From an uncultured Sphingomonas sp. (GTDB lineage Bacteria; Pseudomonadota; Alphaproteobacteria; Sphingomonadales; Sphingomonadaceae), in NCBI RefSeq assembly GCF_902806265.1, contig NZ_CADCVZ010000015.1, positions 1 through 64,000 on the forward strand: a DNA stretch of 64,000 nt. The letters run 5' to 3'. Made by a program: the position numbers and the translations under genes. The notes under the pieces are model-generated. The model was not told the origin of the DNA. It worked only from the letters and a program-made list of their open reading frames with translations, and did not search any database. Each line of letters opens with the position of its first letter. Position 1 is the first letter of the stretch. This document shows, in pieces, positions 30,824-41,334 of the stretch.

Positions 30824-31492
30824 ATGACCCTTTGGACGTGGGCGCGGCGTGCGTCGGCCCTGGCCGCTGCCTGTTTGTTGGCGTTTGGCGCAGCGGATGC
30901 TGCTCAGGCGCAAGCGAGCGGGACTCCAGCTACCCCGGCGGCAGCTTCGTCAGCACCCGTGTCGATCGCGGTCCCGTCCCAAGCGCTGGGCAGCGTTGCG
31001 ACCGCAGCTGCTCCAGTGACTTCGCTGAAGGCAGCTGCAGCCACTGCGGCTGCTCCCGTCGCGGTCAGCCATACCGGGCTCTGGCCGCTCGTCTGGGCCA
31101 ATCTGGCGGGCTCCGCGCTCGACGAGGAGCTGTCCTGCATCGCCACCGCCGTGTACTTCGAAGCGCGCGGCGAACCGTTCGACGGGCAGCTGGCCGTGGC
31201 CCAGGTAGTGATCAACCGGGCCCGCAGCGGACGCTACCCGCCGAGCTACTGCAACGTGGTCAGGCAGCCGTGGCAATTCTCCTTTGTCCGCGGCGGACGC
31301 TTCCCGCCGGTCGATATGTCCAGCCCGAGCTGGTCCTACGCGCAGGCGATCACGCGGATCGCGAGCAACCGGCTGGCAAGTGCGCTTCCCACGGACGTTC
31401 TGTGGTACCATGCCGACTATGTCGCGCCCGTTTGGGGCCGTCGATTGAGCCGAGTCGAGAAGATCGGCGCCCACATCTTCTATCGATCCTGA
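30824..31492 (+). CDS. SleB-type cell wall hydrolase
   Basis: CIATAVYFEARGEPFDGQLAVAQVVINRA...PSYCNVVRQPWQFSFV. Confidence 0.9.
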   Translation: MTLWTWARRASALAAACLLAFGAADAAQAQASGTPATPAAASSAPVSIAVPSQALGSVATAAAPVTSLKAAAATAAAPVAVSHTGLWPLVWANLAGSALDEELSCIATAVYFEARGEPFDGQLAVAQVVINRARSGRYPPSYCNVVRQPWQFSFVRGGRFPPVDMSSPSWSYAQAITRIASNRLASALPTDVLWYHADYVAPVWGRRLSRVEKIGAHIFYRS

Positions 31493-31586
31493 CCGAACGG
31501 AACTGGGACAGGCGTTAACAGCCCGGAAACCATGATCGCGCGGTGCGTTGAATGAACAACTGTTCGTTCGCACGCGAGAAACCTCC

Positions 31587-32849
31587 ATGTTCAAGCGCCT
31601 GGCCTGTGTCGCTGCCGCCCTGCTCGCGGCGCCGGCTGCGGCAACCGGATTTGCCGAGCTGCCGCCGGCCGCGGCGGTGGCTGCCTTCACGGCGGAGCGG
31701 GGCGAGGCGCCCTTGTGGCTGCGCGATGGCCCCGACGGACCTGCCGTTCGGCGGCTAAACGCAACCCTGCGCCAAGCTCCGCTTGATGGCTTGGCGATCG
31801 GACCGCGGCTTGCCGCCGCGAGCGCAGCGGCGGTCGAGCGGGCGCGGGGCGGCGGTGCCGTGGAACGGGCGGAGGCCGAGCGGATGCTGTCGGCCGCCTG
31901 GGTGATGTACGTCCAGGCCCTGCACTGGCCGACCGCGGGCATGATCTACGCCGACAGCTCCGTTGCGCCCAAGATCCCGGCGCCCGCGGCGATCCTGGCG
32001 CAGCTTGCCTCCGCGCGATCCCTTGCCGGGCATGTCGAGCGGGTGTCGGCGGTCAACCCGCTATACGCCGACCTCCGCGCGGCGTTGGCGAAGGAAGCCG
32101 ATCCGCAGCTCAGACGCACCCTCCAGGCCAATCTCGAGCGCGCGAGAGGGCTGCCGGCCGGCGGGCGCTATATCCTGGTGGATCTGGCCGCGCAGCAATT
32201 ATGGATGATGGAAGACGGCCGGCCGGCGGACAGCATGAAGGTGGTCGTCGGCAAGGCGGAGATGAAGACCCCGTTGATCGCCGGAACGGTCCGAGCTGCG
32301 ACGCTGAACCCTTATTGGAACGCGCCCGCCGATCTTGTTCGCCGAAGCATCGCGCCGGCTGCGGCGGCCGGTGGCGCTGCCTATCTCCAGGCCAAGGGCT
32401 ATGAGCTGCTATCGGGCTGGCAGGCCGACGCTCGGCAACTGTCGCCGGCTGAAGTGGATTGGCAGGCTGTAGCCGACGGCCGGACGGAGGTGCGCGTCCG
32501 GCAGAAGCCCGGCCCGGGCAACATGATGGGCGCGGTCAAGTTCGAGTTCGCCCGGGCGCAGGGCATCTACCTCCACGATACGCCCGACAAGTCGCTGTTC
32601 GCGCGCGAGGTCCGGACGTTCAGTTCGGGCTGCATCCGGCTGGAGGATGCAGCGCGGCTGGGGCGGTGGCTGGTGGGCCGCAAGCCGGTTGCGAAGGAGG
32701 ACGTGCCGGAGCAGGTGGTGAACTTGCCGCAGGCGGTGCCGGTGTACGTGACGTATCTGACCGCTCGGGTCGAGGATGGGCGGGTGGCGGTGGCGGCGGA
32801 TGTTTATGGGTTGGATGGGGCGGCTGCGCAGCGGTTGGCGTCGCGCTAG
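31587..32849 (+). CDS. L,D-transpeptidase (YkuD/YcbB-like)
   Basis: Signal peptide from MFKRLACVAAALLAAPAAA; IYLHDTPDKSLFAREVRTFSSGCIRLEDAARL. Confidence 0.9.
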   Translation: MFKRLACVAAALLAAPAAATGFAELPPAAAVAAFTAERGEAPLWLRDGPDGPAVRRLNATLRQAPLDGLAIGPRLAAASAAAVERARGGGAVERAEAERMLSAAWVMYVQALHWPTAGMIYADSSVAPKIPAPAAILAQLASARSLAGHVERVSAVNPLYADLRAALAKEADPQLRRTLQANLERARGLPAGGRYILVDLAAQQLWMMEDGRPADSMKVVVGKAEMKTPLIAGTVRAATLNPYWNAPADLVRRSIAPAAAAGGAAYLQAKGYELLSGWQADARQLSPAEVDWQAVADGRTEVRVRQKPGPGNMMGAVKFEFARAQGIYLHDTPDKSLFAREVRTFSSGCIRLEDAARLGRWLVGRKPVAKEDVPEQVVNLPQAVPVYVTYLTARVEDGRVAVAADVYGLDGAAAQRLASR

Positions 32850-32990
32850 TCTCGGGAGAGCCGTCGCGGAGTGGATCCGCGACGTCGATCCTGTCGCGCC
32901 TGCGGCTCGCAGGTCGGCCGGCCTTCCGCGACTCTCGGCTAAGCACCGCTATGCTGCGCAAGCCTGCGCTTAGCCTCGGCGCTGCAGGCT

Positions 32991-33064
32991 TGGATGCCCG
33001 ACGTGGATTCGAACCACGATTGACGGAGTCAGAGTCCGTAGTCTTACCATTAGACGATCGGGCA
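32991..33064 (-). tRNA. tRNA-Gln (anticodon CTG), CCA encoded
   Basis: TGCCCGATCGTCTAATGGTAAGACTACGGACTCTGACTCCGTCAATCGTGGTTCGAATCCACGTCGGGCATCCA folds as a cloverleaf; anticodon loop CTCTGAC. Confidence 0.95.
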
Positions 33065-33207
33065 GCGCTTGAAGGCCGCTCACCTAAGTTTCGCGCCGGT
33101 GCCTGTCAACTTGCGCGCCCTAGCAACTTCCGCTTAAGCTGGCGGCAAGTCAGCCGCTCCCCCGCATCGTACGTGAGGGGCGGTGAAGGAAAGAACAGGC
33201 GATATCC

Positions 33208-34257
33208 ATGGCGCAGTCTGCCGCCAGCGCGCCGCTGCCTTCCTCGTCCGGAAGGGCGGACATCGACAAAACAGCCGGCCGGGCCGCCCCCAGGCACACC
33301 TATGCGGCCATCGATCTTGGCACCAACAATTGCCGGTTGCTGGTCGCTCGGCCGACGAACGACGGCTTTACCGTCGTTGACGCCTTTTCCCGGATCGTCC
33401 GCTTGGGCGAAGGTCTGGCGCAGAGCGGGCGGCTGTCGAGCGAGGCGATGGACCGGGCGGTGGACGCGCTGGCGGTATGCTCCGACAAGCTCAGACGGCG
33501 GCGGGTGTGCTTGGCGCGATCGGTCGCTACGGAGGCCTGCCGCCGCGCGGTCAACGGCCGCGAGTTCATCGACCGGGTCCGGCAGGAAACGGGACTGGCC
33601 CTGGAGATCATCCCTCCCCAAGAGGAGGCACGGCTGGCGGTGCTCGGGTGCCACAAGCTACTGGAGCCCGGCGACGGACCGGCGCTGATCTTCGACATCG
33701 GCGGCGGTTCGACCGAGCTGGTGCTGGTCGGCCCGGGCGAGGAGGACCATGCGCCCCGGATCAAGGCATGGTGGAGCGCGCCATGGGGCGTGGTTTCGCT
33801 GACCGAAAGCGAAGGGCGGGCGGCGCTCGAAGGGAGCGAGCGGGTGCCGGCCTATCGCCGCATGCGGGAGCGGACCCGCCATGCCTTTTCACGCTTCGCC
33901 GAACTGCTGCCCAAGGATGCGGCGAACATCCGGCTGCTGGGGACCAGCGGCACGGTGACGACCCTGGCGTCTGTGCACCTCGCATTGCCGAGCTACGACC
34001 GCCGGGCGGTGGACGGGCTGCACGTGCCGATCGGGGCCATGCGCGACATCAGCACCGCCATCTCGGAGATGAACTTCGCGGAACGCTCCTCCTTGCCGTG
34101 CATCGGGGCCGAGCGGGCCGACCTGGTGGTGGCGGGCTGCGCGATCCTGGAGGCGATCCTCGACATCTGGCCGGCCGAGCGACTCGGCGTCGCCGACCGC
34201 GGCATTCGCGAAGGCATCCTGCGCAGCTTGATGGCCCGCGACGGCCACGCGCTTTGA
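33208..34257 (+). CDS. Ppx/GppA-family exopolyphosphatase
   Basis: [16 protein letters not shown]...[13 protein letters not shown]...SGTVTTLA. Confidence 0.92.
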   Translation: MAQSAASAPLPSSSGRADIDKTAGRAAPRHTYAAIDLGTNNCRLLVARPTNDGFTVVDAFSRIVRLGEGLAQSGRLSSEAMDRAVDALAVCSDKLRRRRVCLARSVATEACRRAVNGREFIDRVRQETGLALEIIPPQEEARLAVLGCHKLLEPGDGPALIFDIGGGSTELVLVGPGEEDHAPRIKAWWSAPWGVVSLTESEGRAALEGSERVPAYRRMRERTRHAFSRFAELLPKDAANIRLLGTSGTVTTLASVHLALPSYDRRAVDGLHVPIGAMRDISTAISEMNFAERSSLPCIGAERADLVVAGCAILEAILDIWPAERLGVADRGIREGILRSLMARDGHAL

Positions 34258-34898
34258 AGCGGATCAAGACGGCCAGGGGGCGCAAGGTCGGGTCGACCCG
34301 GTGGCTCGAGCGGCAGCTCAACGATCCGTACGTCAAGCGCGCGAAGGCCGAGGGCTACCGTAGCCGCGCGGCCTACAAGCTGCTCGAGCTGGACGAAAAG
34401 TTCGGCCTGCTCAAGGGCGTCCGGAGCGTCGTGGACCTCGGCATCGCACCTGGGGGATGGAGTCAGGTGGTCCGCAGGAAGGTGCCCGCGGCGAGGGTCG
34501 CGGGCATCGACCTGCTACCGACCGATCCGATCGACGGCGTGACCATCCTGCAAATGGACTTGATGGACGAGGCCGCTCCGGGAGCGTTGCGCGAAGCGCT
34601 TGGCGGCCCGGCGGACCTCGTCATGTCGGACATGGCGGCGAACACCGTCGGTCACCCGCAGACCGATCACCTGCGAACCATGGGGCTGGTCGAGGCGGGG
34701 CTGGAGTTCGCGTGCGAAGTGCTGCGACCCGGCGGCGCTTACGTCGCCAAGGTGCTCGCGGGCGGTACGGACAACCAGCTGTTGGCTGCGCTCAAGCGGC
34801 ATTTCGCCAGCGTCAAGCACGCCAAGCCGCCGGCCAGCCGCAAAGATTCCAGCGAATGGTATGTAGTGGCGCAGGGCTTCAAGGAAACCGCCGAGTAG
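34254..34898 (+). CDS. rlmE: 23S rRNA (uridine2552-2'-O)-methyltransferase RlmE/FtsJ
   Basis: [16 protein letters not shown]...[13 protein letters not shown]...[14 protein letters not shown] start overlapping the upstream stop. Confidence 0.93.
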   Translation: MKRIKTARGRKVGSTRWLERQLNDPYVKRAKAEGYRSRAAYKLLELDEKFGLLKGVRSVVDLGIAPGGWSQVVRRKVPAARVAGIDLLPTDPIDGVTILQMDLMDEAAPGALREALGGPADLVMSDMAANTVGHPQTDHLRTMGLVEAGLEFACEVLRPGGAYVAKVLAGGTDNQLLAALKRHFASVKHAKPPASRKDSSEWYVVAQGFKETAE

Positions 34899-34956
34899 CC
34901 GCCAATCTTCTGAAGCTCAGCAGGAACCAAGCAGTGGGGCGGATCGTCACACGGCC

Positions 34957-36087
34957 ATGCCCAACTTCACCGAGCAAGCCGACCAGATCAGCTACGATGA
35001 GGCGCCCCCGCCGCCGCAGCGCGACAGCTTCGAGCGAAAGGTGTTCCGGGCCACCGTTATCGTGCTCGCGACGCTGGCCGGAGCCTACATGCTGTGGCTG
35101 CTCGTGGATCTGCTTCTGCTGCTTTTCGCCTGCGCTCTGGTTTCGCTGATCCTGCTAACGATCACCAACGTCATCCGACGCCGCACGCGCTCGCCGTTCG
35201 GCCCGGCGCTTGGGCTCACCGTGCTCGGCCTGCTGATCCTGCTGGCGGGCGCGTTCACCTTCTTCGGCGCGACCATGCAGGGTGAATTCGCGGAGTTCGG
35301 CCAGCGCCTACCGCAGGCCTGGGCCGACGTGCAGGCGCGGCTGCAGCGCTCGGCTACGGGGGCCGCGATCCTGGAGCGGGCGCAGCAGCTGGCACCTACC
35401 GGCCAGACGCTGGTGAACGCCGCTACTGCCGCGCTCGCAGCGGTCGGCGGCGCCTTGTCGGGGCTGGCCATCGTTCTGGTGGGGGGCCTCTACCTCGCGG
35501 CGCAGCCGACGCTGTACGCAGGCGGACTGCTGCGGCTGGTGCCAACGCGCTCGCGGGCTCAGATCGCCGAAACCCTCGATGCGATCACCGTGTCCTTGCG
35601 CAATTGGCTCAAAGGGCAGGCGCTCGGCATGCTGTTCGTCGGTCTTGCGACCGGCCTTGGCCTGTGGCTGGTGGGTGTTCCGGCCGCTTGGGCGATCGGC
35701 TTGGTCGCGGGCCTGGCGGAATTCGTACCCTATCTCGGCATCTTCGTCGCCGGCATTCCGGCCGTGGTGCTCGGCTTCGGCCAAGGCACCGATACGGGCT
35801 TATGGACGATCGGCGTGCTGCTGGCAGTGCAGCAAATCCAAGGCAACCTGGTCATGCCGTTGCTGCAGAACCGGATGGTCGACCTCCCGCCGGCCGTCAC
35901 GATCTTCGGCATCATCGCGGCCGGGATCCTGTTCGGCGTGGCCGGCGTGCTGCTGGCGACGCCGCTGACGATCGTCGTGCTGGTGCTGGTTCGCCGCCTG
36001 TACCTTCACGAGGAGAAGCACGAGGTGCTGGCCAGCAGCGATGCCCCGGCCGCGCCACCGCCGCTGCCAACCGCGCCGGGCAACTAG
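34957..36087 (+). CDS. AI-2E (PerM)-family transporter
   Basis: AWAIGLVAGLAEFVPYLG...QQIQGNLVMPLLQNRMVDLPP...LATPLTIVVLVLV. Confidence 0.92.
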   Translation: MPNFTEQADQISYDEAPPPPQRDSFERKVFRATVIVLATLAGAYMLWLLVDLLLLLFACALVSLILLTITNVIRRRTRSPFGPALGLTVLGLLILLAGAFTFFGATMQGEFAEFGQRLPQAWADVQARLQRSATGAAILERAQQLAPTGQTLVNAATAALAAVGGALSGLAIVLVGGLYLAAQPTLYAGGLLRLVPTRSRAQIAETLDAITVSLRNWLKGQALGMLFVGLATGLGLWLVGVPAAWAIGLVAGLAEFVPYLGIFVAGIPAVVLGFGQGTDTGLWTIGVLLAVQQIQGNLVMPLLQNRMVDLPPAVTIFGIIAAGILFGVAGVLLATPLTIVVLVLVRRLYLHEEKHEVLASSDAPAAPPPLPTAPGN

Positions 36088-36124
36088 CGGGATCGAACGC
36101 GTTGCGGTGTCAGCGGGCTGCCGA

Positions 36125-36841
36125 TCAGGCTCGCTTCGCCCGGACGTCCGCGATGGCCTGCCTCAGAACCTCGTACTCGACGGCGCCGTTGAACACCCGG
36201 TCGCCCACCACGAACAGCGGAGTTCCGCTGCCGCCCAGCGCACCGGCGATCTGGAAGTTACGCTTGAGCTCCGTGTCGATCTCGGGCGACTGCTGCGGCT
36301 GGGGTGCGATGCCGGCCGCGGTGGCGGCCTGCTGCAGCGTCTGGGGCGACGGCCGGCCAGCGGCGTAGAGTGCGTTGTGAAACTGGGCGAAGCGCCCGGC
36401 CTTGCTGGCGGTGAGCGACAGGCGCGCCGCGGCTTCGCTCTCCGGCCCGAGGATCGGGAACTCGCGATAGACGACGCGCAGCTTGGGATCTTCGCGCACC
36501 AGCCGGTCAAGGATCGGCAGGCTGGCGCGGCAGTAGCCGCAGGCATAATCGTAGAACTCGACCAGCGTCACGTCGGGGTTGGGCGAGCCTTCCCAGGAAG
36601 AGCCGAACGGCGTCTCAAGCGCGGCGCGGTGCTGCTCCACGACCGGGGCCATCTGCTTGTCGCGCAGGAGGTCGGCGGTCTGGATCAGGACCTCCGGCTG
36701 GCGAATAAGAGAGTTGCGCACCAAGCCGTCGAATAGGCCTGACTGCGCGGCGACCAGCATCGCGACCAGTGCGAGCACCGCGCCGACCACTCCTCCCAGG
36801 ATCGCCGCGCCGGTTGACGATCCCGTCCGCTCTCCGCTCAC
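36125..36841 (-). CDS. Membrane-anchored DsbA-like thioredoxin-fold protein (CGYC)
   Basis: VTLVEFYDYACGYCRASLPILDRL...GGSGTPLFVVGDRVFNGAV; GTG start overlaps the M48 stop (GTGA). Confidence 0.88.
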   Translation of the reverse strand: MSGERTGSSTGAAILGGVVGAVLALVAMLVAAQSGLFDGLVRNSLIRQPEVLIQTADLLRDKQMAPVVEQHRAALETPFGSSWEGSPNPDVTLVEFYDYACGYCRASLPILDRLVREDPKLRVVYREFPILGPESEAAARLSLTASKAGRFAQFHNALYAAGRPSPQTLQQAATAAGIAPQPQQSPEIDTELKRNFQIAGALGGSGTPLFVVGDRVFNGAVEYEVLRQAIADVRAKRA

Positions 36842-38205
36842 CTGTTGCCCTTGCCCTTCTTCTTGGCGACTTCCGCCCGCGACACCATGGCGATGTCCTG
36901 CGCGCGAAGATAGTCGGGCGTGCCGGCCGGAATGCCCTTGAGCGCCGTCTCCGCGCTGACCAGGGCGAGCTTGGGTTCGTCCTGGAGGTTGAAGCGCTCG
37001 GCGCTGGCCAGAGCGGCACGGGCGCGGTCGCCCTTGCGGTCGTAGACGATACCGAGTTGATACCAGGCGAAGGGATTGTCGTTGTCGCGGCCGACCGCGC
37101 CCTTGAGCACCCGTTCGGCCTCGGAAAAGTTGTCCGACTTCTCTGTGGCGATCAGCGCATGGCCGAGCATGGCCGCGATCATCGGCTGGTCGGGCGCGGC
37201 GGCCACCGCCTGGCGCAAGGGAGCGATCGCCTCCTGCGGCTTGCCCGATTCGAGCAGCACCTGGCCCTTTAGTTCCAAGAAGAAAGGATCGGCAGGCGCG
37301 GTCTTGAGCAGCGCGTCGGACTCGGCCAGCGCTTTGTCGCGGAAGCCCTGGCGGTGGTAGGCGTAAGCCCGGGCATAATGGGCGGGGACAGAGCGGTTCG
37401 ACTCCGGATAGTTGCGGATCACTTGCTCCGGCTGCGACAGGTAGCCGATCAGCTTGGCGCGAACCCGCTGGAAGCGCGCCTCCAGCTTGGGATCGGTCGG
37501 GCGAGTCCAGGCGGGATCGCGCTCGTACAAGCCCTTGAGCGTGGAGATGCGCTCGCCCGACAGCGGGTGGGTGCGGTCGTAGCTGTCGGTGGCGTAGATC
37601 GCCAGGCGGAACTCCTGGTTCTGCAGCTTCTTGAAGAAGTCGAGCGAACCCCGGCCGCTTACGCCGGCCTTGCTGAGGTAAGCTGCGCCCGCGAGGTCGG
37701 CGGAGCTTTCCTGCGCGCGGCTGAAGGAGAGGAAGCTGCCTTGCGCGATCTGCTGTCCGGCGGCGAGCACGCCCATGGCCGCTTCGCCCGCGCCGGCCGC
37801 CATCGCCAGCCCGCCCAGCACCAGGCTGAGGATGGAGATGGCGCTGGCCTTGCCCGCCCCTTCGTAGATGCGGATGGCGTGGCCGCCGGCGACATGGCCC
37901 AGCTCGTGCGCGATCACGCCCTGGACCTGGTTGGCGTTGTCCGACGCCATCAACAGGCCGGAATGGAGATAGACGTTCTGGCCGGTCGCAACGAAAGCGT
38001 TGATCTCGGGGTCGTTGAGCAGGACGACCTTGACCGACCGGGGGTTGAGCTGGGCGCCCTCGATCAACGGTGCCGACATGTCGGCGAACAGCTGTTCGGT
38101 CTCGCTGTCGCGCAGGATCGACTGGGCAGCCGCCGGCTGGGCGGCGGCGGCGGTCGCTGCCAGCGCAATCGCCAGCCCGCGAACGGAGGAAAACACACGT
38201 CCCAT
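36838..38205 (-). CDS. M48-family metalloprotease with C-terminal TPR region (BepA-like)
   Basis: Signal peptide MGRVFSSVRGLAIALAATAAAAQPAAAQ; GVIAHELGHVAGGH; ESSADLAG; TPR-like C-terminus. Confidence 0.92.
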   Translation of the reverse strand: MGRVFSSVRGLAIALAATAAAAQPAAAQSILRDSETEQLFADMSAPLIEGAQLNPRSVKVVLLNDPEINAFVATGQNVYLHSGLLMASDNANQVQGVIAHELGHVAGGHAIRIYEGAGKASAISILSLVLGGLAMAAGAGEAAMGVLAAGQQIAQGSFLSFSRAQESSADLAGAAYLSKAGVSGRGSLDFFKKLQNQEFRLAIYATDSYDRTHPLSGERISTLKGLYERDPAWTRPTDPKLEARFQRVRAKLIGYLSQPEQVIRNYPESNRSVPAHYARAYAYHRQGFRDKALAESDALLKTAPADPFFLELKGQVLLESGKPQEAIAPLRQAVAAAPDQPMIAAMLGHALIATEKSDNFSEAERVLKGAVGRDNDNPFAWYQLGIVYDRKGDRARAALASAERFNLQDEPKLALVSAETALKGIPAGTPDYLRAQDIAMVSRAEVAKKKGKGNR

Positions 38206-38285
38206 TGCGCGGCCTTCTCGTTTCCGGCCTGAACCGCAGGTGAAACGGGCGGCACCCCGGCCAAGCGACCGGGGCGCGCCTTCGC

Positions 38286-41015
38286 TCACCCGAACGTCCG
38301 CTGCCACCAACCGCGCCGCGGTGCCGCTTCAGCCCCGTCCTGCAGGTCGGGCACGGCGTCGTTGCTCGCTTCCGGAGTTGAGGCCGGCTGCTCGATCGCC
38401 ACCGCGAGTTCCGGTTCAGCCGAAGCTTCCGTCTCGGCCGGAACGGGCTCATCCGCCGGCGCGACCTCGGGCAAAGCTGCCACTACCGGGAGCTCTTCCT
38501 GCACCGCCGCCGGCTTTCTTGCACGCGAGCGGCGCTTCGGCTTGGGCGCTTCCTCGGCCGCCTCCGCACGGGCAACGTCGGCCGGCGCCTCGGGAGCGGC
38601 GGCCTCCAGCGGCAGCGCGTCGGAGGCTTCCGGCGCGCTCTCGGACGCGGCGACCTTGCGGGCGCGTGGACGCCGCCGCGCCTTGGGCGGCTCGGCCTCC
38701 TCGGCCTCGACGCTGCCGAGCGGCTCGGTCGCGGGTTCGACCGGAGCGATCGGCGCGTCCTCCGACGGCACCGGCTCCTTCATCGGCGCGTCTTCGGGAG
38801 AGGGCGGCTGTGGTGCGTCTTCCGGTTCGGCCTGGGGCTCGCCGCCGTCTTCGCTCAGCCGCGGTTCGCCCGGCGAGCGGCGTCCGCCACGACGGCGGCG
38901 GCGGCCGCGGCGGCCTCCGTCTTCCTCGCGGCCCTCGGCCTCGACCGAGACCGTGTCGCCATCGGCCTCGCCGCCGTCGAGCGCAAGAACGGGCTCGTCG
39001 GTGCGCTGTTCGGTGTCGAAGTCTGCATCCGCTTCGACGGAGTCGCGGGACGTCCCAGCCTCGTTGCGGTTGCGCCCACGCCCACCGCGACGGCGGCGGC
39101 GGCGGCGGCGGCCGGGGGCATCGCTCTCCTCGCCGGCGAAGGAGCCGGCAACCTCGGTTTCCTCCTCCTCGTCTTCCTCTTCCTCTTCGATAAGCTCGAC
39201 CTCGTCGACCTCCGGCTCGTCCTCGATCGGCGGCGCGGCGAGTTGCGGGCGGATCGGCACCACCGGGCGCGGGCCGGAGCTTTCGACGCTCATTCGCGCG
39301 CCTTCCAGGCTCTCGTCGACCAGCACCTCGACCATCACGCCGTAGCGCGCCTCAAGGTCCGCCAGCTCGGCGCGCTTCTTGTTGAGGACGTAGACCGCGG
39401 CTTCGCGGCCCGCGCGCAGGCAGACCTTGTCGCCCCGGCCGCGCGCGGCCTCGTCCTCCAGCATGCGCAGCGCCTGCAGCCCGGCGGAGGACGCGGTGCG
39501 CATCAGGCCCGTTCCCTCGCAGTGCGGGCAGGCCTTGGTGGAGGCCTCGAGCACGCCGGTGCGCAGCCGCTGGCGGCTCATTTCCATCAGGCCGAAGCTG
39601 CTGATGCGGCCGACCTGGATGCGCGCGCGGTCGTTCTTGAGCGCTTCCTTCATCGCCTTCTCGACCTTCCGCACATGGCTGGACTGTTCCATGTCGATGA
39701 AGTCGATCACGACCAGGCCGGCCATGTCGCGGAGGCGCAGCTGGCGGGCGATCTCGGCCGCCGCCTCGATGTTTGTGGCGTAGGCGGTCTGCTCGATATT
39801 GTGCTCGCGGGTCGAACGGCCCGAGTTGATGTCGATGGAGACCAGCGCCTCGGTCGGGTTGATGACCAGGTAGCCGCCCGAGCGTAGCTGCACTAGCGGC
39901 TGGTACATGGCGCCGAGCTGGTCCTCCACGCCGTAGCGCTGGAACAGCGGGGTGGCCTCGGCATGCTGCCGGACCCGGCGGACGTGGCTGGGCATCAGCA
40001 GTTTCATGAAGCCCCGGGCGGCGCGGTAGCCCTCGTCGCCCTCGATCAGCACTTCCTCGATGTCGCGGTGGTACAGGTCGCGGATGGCGCGCTTGATGAG
40101 GTCGCTGTCGCGGTAGATCAGCGCGGGCGCGGAGGAGCCGAGGGTGGTCTCGCGCACCTCGTCCCACAGGCGAGCGAGATAGTCGAAGTCGCGCTTGATC
40201 TCTACCTTGGTGCGCTGCAGCCCGGCGGTGCGGACGATCAGGCCCATCGAACTGGGCAGCTGCAGGTCGGACATGATCGACTTCAGCCGCTTGCGATCGG
40301 CACCGTTGCTGATCTTCCGGCTGATGCCGCCGCCGTGCGACGTGTTGGGCATCAGCACGCAATAACGGCCCGCGAGGCTGAGATAGGTCGTCAGCGCTGC
40401 GCCCTTGTTGCCGCGCTCTTCCTTGACGACCTGGACCAGCAGCACTTGGCGGCGCTGAATCACGTCCTGGATCTTGTAGCGGCGCCGCAGGTTCTGGCGC
40501 TTGCGGCGCAGCTCGTCGGCGGCGGCTTCATCGGCCGACGGCTTGCGGCCGCGCGAACGTGGGCGGTCATCGCCATTCTCTTCGGCGGCTTCGCGATCCT
40601 GCTCGCTGTCTTCGCTCAGTTCTTCCGGCTCTTCGGGGTGGTCGTCGTCAGAGCCGTCGTCCTCATGGTGGCCATCGAGCGGCTCGAGATCGTCGACGGC
40701 GGAGCGCAGGCGCTCCTCCTCCGCGGCATGCTCGGCTTCCTCGCGCAGCAGGGCGTCGCGGTCGGCCTTGGGGATCTGGTAATAGTCCGGGTGGATCTCG
40801 CTGAAAGCGAGAAAGCCGTGGCGATTGCCGCCATAATCGATGAACGCCGCCTGCAGCGACGGTTCGACCCGGGTTACCTTGGCGAGATAGATGTTACCCT
40901 TGAGCTGCTTGTGCTCGGCGGATTCGAAGTCAAATTCCTCGATCCGGTTTCCCTGGACGACGGCGACCCGGGTTTCCTCCGGGTGGCGCGCGTCGATCAG
41001 CATGCGCGTGGTCAT
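38286..41015 (-). CDS. rne: Ribonuclease E
   Basis: MTTRMLIDARHPEETRVAVVQGNRIEEFDFES...KGNIYLAKVTRVEPSLQAAFIDYG...GLVVIDFIDME; CPHCEGTG Zn-link; acidic/basic C-terminal region. Start set at ATG 41015. Confidence 0.96.
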   Translation of the reverse strand: MTTRMLIDARHPEETRVAVVQGNRIEEFDFESAEHKQLKGNIYLAKVTRVEPSLQAAFIDYGGNRHGFLAFSEIHPDYYQIPKADRDALLREEAEHAAEEERLRSAVDDLEPLDGHHEDDGSDDDHPEEPEELSEDSEQDREAAEENGDDRPRSRGRKPSADEAAADELRRKRQNLRRRYKIQDVIQRRQVLLVQVVKEERGNKGAALTTYLSLAGRYCVLMPNTSHGGGISRKISNGADRKRLKSIMSDLQLPSSMGLIVRTAGLQRTKVEIKRDFDYLARLWDEVRETTLGSSAPALIYRDSDLIKRAIRDLYHRDIEEVLIEGDEGYRAARGFMKLLMPSHVRRVRQHAEATPLFQRYGVEDQLGAMYQPLVQLRSGGYLVINPTEALVSIDINSGRSTREHNIEQTAYATNIEAAAEIARQLRLRDMAGLVVIDFIDMEQSSHVRKVEKAMKEALKNDRARIQVGRISSFGLMEMSRQRLRTGVLEASTKACPHCEGTGLMRTASSAGLQALRMLEDEAARGRGDKVCLRAGREAAVYVLNKKRAELADLEARYGVMVEVLVDESLEGARMSVESSGPRPVVPIRPQLAAPPIEDEPEVDEVELIEEEEEDEEEETEVAGSFAGEESDAPGRRRRRRRRGGRGRNRNEAGTSRDSVEADADFDTEQRTDEPVLALDGGEADGDTVSVEAEGREEDGGRRGRRRRRGGRRSPGEPRLSEDGGEPQAEPEDAPQPPSPEDAPMKEPVPSEDAPIAPVEPATEPLGSVEAEEAEPPKARRRPRARKVAASESAPEASDALPLEAAAPEAPADVARAEAAEEAPKPKRRSRARKPAAVQEELPVVAALPEVAPADEPVPAETEASAEPELAVAIEQPASTPEASNDAVPDLQDGAEAAPRRGWWQRTFG

Positions 41016-41334
41016 TGAATAGTCTCCAGGCGCGTGAACCCGGCGGAGCCAGGCGTCGCGCACGTGCTTGATCCATGGCCGGCGCGGACGGACCGGCGGC
41101 GATGGGGATGATGATGGATTGTGCCTCTGCTGCGTGAAGCCTTCCGCCAACCTCGGGAAGAGACGCGCCGTCCGGCTCGGGTAGGAGCGCGGAGCGGGCG
41201 AACTTGGGTGTCATGCAGCGTCAACCTGTGAATGCCGGGTGCGCGCAAGTGAGCGAGCAAGCCGCGGCGGTCCGGATGGGACGATACCCAGCGAACCGTG
41301 ACGGGGCGTAGCATTCACTTCGTCCGCCCGCAAC

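Noticed and set aside
36125-38452. 775-aa ORF as one fused protein
   Set aside because: Only the C-terminal ~238 aa look like protein (DsbA-like); the rest is out of frame with the M48 gene. Start placed at GTG 36841.
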